A stretch of DNA of 64,000 bases. Origin: Pteria penguin (taxonomy: Eukaryota; Mollusca; Bivalvia; Pterioida; Pteriidae). Below the pieces are notes generated by a model, which saw nothing but the letters and a program-made list of their open reading frames with translations, was not told the origin of the DNA and did no database searches. Both the position numbers and the translations under genes were made by a program. Numbering within the stretch: the first letter of the stretch is position 1; every line of letters starts with the position of its first letter. Shown here in pieces: positions 61,101-64,000 of this stretch. Where the stretch lies: the NCBI GenBank assembly GCA_035048485.1, contig CM068586.1, forward strand, positions 51,512,167 through 51,576,166, given 5' to 3'.

Positions 61101-61244
61101 ATCATCATCGTCATATTGTTCACTATTCTAGTTCTTCTAGCTCGAAAAAAGGACTGGAAGGTGGACGTAAATGATGAACGAACCACAAACGATGACGTCA
61201 CTGAACCTTGTATAAATCCCGAGGTATCAGAAAAAATGACATAA
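46822..61244 (+). CDS. SLCO/OATP-family organic anion transporter, 9 exons, complete
   Basis: Plasma-membrane transporter of the OATP (SLCO) family, which moves amphipathic organic anions in a sodium-independent way; the substrate is not predictable. Join: 46822-47497, 48260-48346, 51118-51309, 51770-51934, 52437-52632, 56145-56298, 57153-57310, 58445-58509, 60952-61244. The sum is 1986 nt, or 661 residues plus TAA, within the usual family length. Intron phases are 1,1,1,1,2,0,2,1. Twelve helices are expected. The family signature DPRWVGAWWLGFI sits at 262-274. The large fifth extracellular loop (about 452-513) has ten cysteines in Kazal-like order. The start ATG has G at -3; an acceptor-like TTTTCCGTAG just before it would allow a 5' UTR exon. 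All donors are GT except intron 4, which is probably GC. The exact SLCO subfamily is not determined. Confidence 0.95.
47498..48259 (+). other. OATP intron 1 with 69-bp minisatellite
   Basis: Phase 1, GTAAGT…TTTATACAG. It contains about five units at 47757-48070, last periods 69 bp, with CAGACTGGAA and CCATCAATGCTAAG. Confidence 0.88.
48260..48346 (+). CDS. OATP exon 2
   Basis: Completes Gly226 and codes residues 227-254 (IISAVGIFGPVLGFGLGGLF, then STIYVTLE), a membrane helix. Donor GAAG|GTAACA. Confidence 0.93.
48347..51117 (+). other. OATP intron 2 with dispersed repeats
   Basis: Phase 1. Contains a piece of the 'CACCAGATGCGCATTTC' repeat (48530-48590), a reverse D1 copy (48985-49125), three or four 55-59-bp units around 'GATTTGGACTACTGA' (49192-49390), a reverse repeat C copy (49590-49790) and a reverse D2 copy (50745-51010). 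The open frame at 49972-50169 is unrecognised. Confidence 0.7.
51118..51309 (+). CDS. OATP exon 3 (signature exon)
   Basis: Residues 255-318. Holds the OATP signature DPRWVGAWWLGFI (262-274) at the border of extracellular loop 3 and TM6, then a basic cytoplasmic loop (PRRLTPKRKR). Acceptor TTGCTTAG, donor AAAT|GTAAGT; phase 1 on both sides. Confidence 0.96.
51310..51769 (+). other. OATP intron 3
   Basis: Phase 1, GTAAGT…TTTTGACAG. AT-rich; nothing else seen. Confidence 0.88.
51770..51934 (+). CDS. OATP exon 4
   Basis: Residues 319-373: basic IRRLLCNPLYTINV entering TM7, FLAFSPKYLETQFGLP, then ANILVG. The best donor is GTCG|GCAAGT (51935-51936 = GC), which keeps phase 1 and the usual family spacing to LGG in the next exon. 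The alternative GT donor at 51939 with acceptor at 52440 also stays in frame but replaces the exon-exon Gly-Ser with Gly-Asn and adds one codon net. Confidence 0.88.
51935..52436 (+). other. OATP intron 4, probable GC-AG
   Basis: GCAAGT…CTAATATTAG. Contains a (GAT)n microsatellite at 52152-52190. Confidence 0.6.
52437..52632 (+). CDS. OATP exon 5
   Basis: Residues 374-438: TM8 (SMTVAAASVGTILGGAIVTY) and TM9 (LAANALSTLAAIAGLFLGCP), then the start of extracellular loop 5. Donor GATGG|GTAAGT, phase 2. Confidence 0.93.
52633..56144 (+). other. OATP intron 5, largest intron
   Basis: Phase 2. Includes an 89-bp higher-order minisatellite (53955-54565), a copy of the 34-kb duplicated unit (54565-54720) inside decayed minisatellite sequence to about 55070, a repeat C copy (55640-55765) and a G/T run near 55778-55802. 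No other exon was needed to keep the frame. Confidence 0.8.
53955..54565. repeat. 89-bp higher-order minisatellite
   Basis: An 89-bp unit made of about three related subunits each containing ACTAGGCAT or ACTAGGCAC. For instance ACGACACTAGGCATGTCATT recurs at 54028, 54117 (one change) and 54206. About 6 higher-order units. Confidence 0.93.
56145..56298 (+). CDS. OATP exon 6 (Kazal-like loop, part 1)
   Basis: Residues 439-490 with cysteines 452, 456, 458, 467, 478 and 482, including YFPVCGSD and SPCHAGC, the classic OATP loop-5 pattern. The acceptor TTTGTTTAG at 56144 is chosen because it fits phase 2; a later AG at 56152 does not. Donor ACTAGG|GTAAAT, phase 0. Confidence 0.93.
56299..57152 (+). 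other. OATP intron 6
   Basis: Phase 0, GTAAAT…CCATTACAG. AT-rich; no other feature seen. Confidence 0.85.
57153..57310 (+). CDS. OATP exon 7
   Basis: Residues 491-542: the last four loop cysteines (495, 497, 509, 513), sequons NCS and NST, then TM10 (LFGGLVSTLAIIPGLIFQL). Donor CTCAG|GTAAAG, phase 2. Confidence 0.93.
57311..58444 (+). other. OATP intron 7
   Basis: Phase 2, GTAAAG…ATGTTTCAG. No repeat or gene recognised. An inverted pair near 57680-57770 (TTTTTCTTCATTTTGCATAC against GTATGCAGAATGAAGAAAAA) could form a hairpin. Confidence 0.8.
58445..58509 (+). CDS. OATP exon 8 (small)
   Basis: Residues 543-564: RVVSFKDKSLAVGLSAFLHTLI, the loop into TM11. Only 65 nt, but bounded by a good acceptor and donor (ATTG|GTACGT), and required to keep the frame. 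Confidence 0.9.
58510..60951 (+). other. OATP intron 8 with dispersed repeats
   Basis: Phase 1. Holds a reverse D2 copy (59170-59395), a reverse repeat C piece (59437-59575) and a chimeric D1/D2 fragment (60555-60720). Confidence 0.75.
60952..61244 (+). CDS. OATP exon 9, last
   Basis: Residues 565-661: GWIPGPVVGGKIIDSTCLLW, a short Cys-containing loop, TM12 (IIIVILFTILVLLA) and a charged cytoplasmic tail ending SEKMT. TAA at 61242-61244. Confidence 0.95.
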
Positions 61245-61442
61245 TAATAAAATGTTGCATTCATGTACATCGATCATTTCGACTGTGTAATATTAATATT
61301 TATATTCGTAAAGATTTATAGTGTTTATGCATTTAAGGTTTTACACTTACATTGCATTATTATGCGCCAATTCATGTGTTAAAATCAGTGAAAGAATAGT
61401 CATTTGGCAGGTATGTATTTTGTACTTTTGTGACGTTTGCTT

Positions 61443-61448
61443 AATAAA
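61443..61448 (+). terminator. Candidate polyadenylation signal of the OATP gene
   Basis: AATAAA about 200 nt past the stop, followed by a GT-rich stretch (61462-61474) of the kind expected downstream of a cleavage site. Another AATAAA lies almost at the stop (61246-61251) and is less likely. Confidence 0.6.
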
Positions 61449-61449
61449 G

Positions 61450-61687
61450 TCGTACAGTTTATGTGTGTGTGTGGTCAGCTCAATTATGAAAGACAATCCA
61501 ACAGTGTTTAAAGTAATATGATGAATAATATCAAGATTATTAATCATAAAATGATTCTGAAATTCCTTCCATTAAAGATATTTGTATTAAATATGAAAGG
61601 TGTAAACAATTGGATTGTTTTGGGGGGGTTTTCTATTTTATTTATTATTTATTTATTTTTCTTTGTTTGGGTTTTTTGTTGGTTTTT

Positions 61688-61769
<82 letters not shown>

Positions 61770-63385
61770 CTGAGTCCTGGAATTGATTTCTTAGAAAGTG
61801 AAGATAACTGCAGAGTTCAGCCAAGAAAATGAGATGTTAAGGATGAGGTGAGAAAACGCAAACAATGGTTTTGACAGATTATATTAAAAACTACTCTTGA
61901 GAGATATCGCTTAAAATCCTCAGATGAAAATATGAAAATTTCACAAGGTTCCGTCTGCGGGTGACAATCAAAACAAATTTATCAAGAGCTTTTATCTCTC
62001 GAAATACTTGCTAGTGCATTTGTCAACAACACATGGCCCAAAAAAACGAGTCAACAATAACCCAGAAAAATTTCTCGGTCAAGTGAATGAACTTAGGTTT
62101 TTACTAGAAAATTTGCCTAGCACCTAAGTATTTAAAGTCTTGAAAAAAGTTCCAAGCGACATGTAATGATATAGTGGAATTAAGTATTAAGAAATATTAT
62201 CCAAGGAATTTTTCCGACGGGGAGTGGATCAGTTCTCTAGACATCTTACAAGGGTCAGAGATTAATGCAAGAACTTAGAAAATATTAAAGAATAACCTTA
62301 AGGAAAATTTAATTATTCTACGGATAAATTTGCAGATAAATGCTCTTTCCGTTCCATCGACACACTGCAAACGACAATTCTACAAGTGGCCGTTTCATCA
62401 GAATAAACTTTGGATAAAGATGGATGACATTCCGTAATTTTTCCAATTGACAGAATATTATGTCGACTCTTCAAACTATAAAAATTATACAGAAAGAAAA
62501 TCGAAGCTATTTTATATTACATATTTTATATTTATATTACACTGACCCTGTATATATGGTACCTAGTTTCTCAATAACTGAAACATTTTTAATTGAAAGA
62601 AGGCATTCAAGTGGTGTCACTTAAAAGGTATATACATTTTGCTCATATCGTTATATATATAGCTATTGGAGACTTGGAGTACTATCCTCCGCTATAAAAG
62701 GTATTTGCAATTAAAAAAAATACTTTAATATTGTTGATTTTTACGTACAATATGAGGGCTGAATTATTTGAGACAAGTATATTTCACAACCATACCATAT
62801 CCTGTAGATATTTCTCACAGACAATTTCTTGAAAGTCATGTCTAAAAATAGTCAGTCTCGAATTACTGACCTTGACACATACATCACCGCATATCATGGC
62901 ATCATGTATTGCATGTTACAATGCTTTTGAATATAATTGACTTTTTTTTTCAATTAAACAATATCGAAAATAATAAACAGAGGCTACCGATAAAAAAAAA
63001 TTGTAGGGTTTTGAGAAATAGATGTGAATTCTGGCTATAGGCATTAATATGATAAAGAGTTTAGTACTTGTTAATCAGGTACTACCTTATTCATAAATAT
63101 ACATAAATATGAAGGCATTGAGCGTTTGTTGCACTTTTCGTTCGAGTAAATGTATTGACTTTAGCTTTGCCATGAATTAGCGCATTTTGAACAACGGTTA
63201 TACCAGTAATATATTAATCATATTTATTAAGTACACACATAAAGTAATTATTCCGATCTCTAGCATAGCATTTACATGTTTTGTGGTGGTATAACTATAC
63301 TCAGTTGTGTTTGCTTTTGTATATTTAAAACACAATATGTTACTTTATCCAGTGTTTTTACCAGAAAGCTATCGATGCATATAAA
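61450..63385. other. Intergenic with (GATA)n array
   Basis: A (GATA)n microsatellite of about 80 bp lies at 61689-61769. The rest is AT-rich with no gene recognised. Confidence 0.5.
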
Positions 63386-63389
63386 TATA

Positions 63390-63765
63390 GAAAGTATATA
63401 CCTTTTAATTTTGTGCACCAGATGCACATTTCGACAACTTGACGTCAAATACCGTTTTATCCATATCCTCCTCCACCAGATGTCGTATATCAGGCCATAT
63501 ATATTACTTCAGAAACAGGATGTTGTTTGTCATACTATCATGTATTGGTCAGGTACATTATTGACTACCGTGATAACGGTGATTTGCCTTTCGTCAGGTA
63601 TTATTATTATATTTACATTCATGTCTTACGATTCGTTTCTGTTTTCTATTTTTTATGTTTATCATTATTATAAATATATAACAAATATACCTTTTAATTT
63701 TGTGCACCAGATGCGCATTTCGACATCTTATGTCTCTTCAGTGATGCTCGTAACCGAATGATTGG
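63390..63765 (+). repeat. Two copies of a dispersed repeat terminus
   Basis: 'CCTTTTAATTTTGTGCACCA' followed by GATGCRCATTTCGACA occurs at about 63399-63438 and 63689-63728. A related piece lies in OATP intron 2 (48530-48590). After the second copy 'ATGTCTCTTCAGTGATGCTC' follows. I know the combination as a frequent bivalve repeat. The 161-codon open frame across it is not a gene. Confidence 0.7.
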
Positions 63766-63769
63766 AATT

Positions 63770-64000
63770 CGCATAATATAGAAATATTATAATAGTAATT
63801 ATTATTATTATTATTGTTATTGTTATTATTTTCACTGTTATTATTGTTGTAATTACCATTACTGCAACTCCTAATGTAAATTATAATAATAATGATGATG
63901 ATGATATTATTATTATTAGAGTTACTTAAGGGAATTATCAAACAATATCATCATTATCATTAACGGTACCTAAAGTTACTTTCCTTTTGAAAGAAGCCGG
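63770..64000. other. Intergenic, trinucleotide-rich
   Basis: Imperfect (ATT)n/(GAT)n tracts; no gene seen. Confidence 0.5.

Noticed and set aside
63276..63761. 161-codon membrane-like protein
   Set aside because: Spans two copies of a dispersed repeat terminus in AT-rich DNA; no domain recognised.

Overview
The window is AT-rich animal nuclear DNA. It has long spliceosomal introns, dense microsatellites and minisatellites, and many short interspersed repeats, but no bacterial-style gene packing. Several repeat families look like those of bivalve molluscs: two tRNA-headed SINE families, fold-back MITE-like elements, the 'CCCGGGAGGAGT'-core repeats, and a repeat opening with a 'GCCCC…GGGGC' hairpin. 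I therefore infer a bivalve or close lophotrochozoan. The species cannot be fixed from the sequence.

Three protein-coding genes are well supported. (1) A rhodopsin-class (class A) peptide-type GPCR on the + strand at about 13.24-14.44 kb. Its coding block seems to open at a splice acceptor, so a short 5' exon may lie upstream. (2) An intronless class A GPCR on the - strand at 23.25-24.48 kb. (3) A complete nine-exon SLCO/OATP organic-anion transporter on the + strand at 46.82-61.24 kb. Its exons join in phase to a 661-residue protein with the OATP signature and a ten-cysteine Kazal-like extracellular loop. One of its introns probably uses a GC donor.

Layout: 0-13 kb is intergenic (fold-back element, SINEs, a SINE split by a palindromic MITE, CT and palindromic arrays). 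13.2-14.6 kb holds GPCR 1. 14.6-23.2 kb is intergenic, with an old tandem duplication, a perfect fold-back element and a fold-back element whose arm contains a 32-bp tandem array. 23.2-24.5 kb holds GPCR 2. 24.5-46.6 kb is a repeat-rich intergenic zone with long TA arrays, inverted short-repeat arrays, SINEs, MITEs, a decayed retrotransposon scrap with a 2A-like motif, and G/T tracts; it ends in a large 44-bp minisatellite. 46.8-61.5 kb is the OATP gene, with minisatellites in introns 1 and 5 and dispersed repeats in introns 2, 5 and 8. 61.5-64 kb is intergenic.

The three genes have no evident shared pathway: two are cell-surface receptors and one is a plasma-membrane transporter. I found no CRISPR array, rRNA, true tRNA gene or intact transposase/reverse transcriptase, and nothing I would call a new biological system. 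The most unusual content is structural: nested and fold-back elements, a probable GC-AG intron, and a dispersed-repeat core shared by otherwise different elements.
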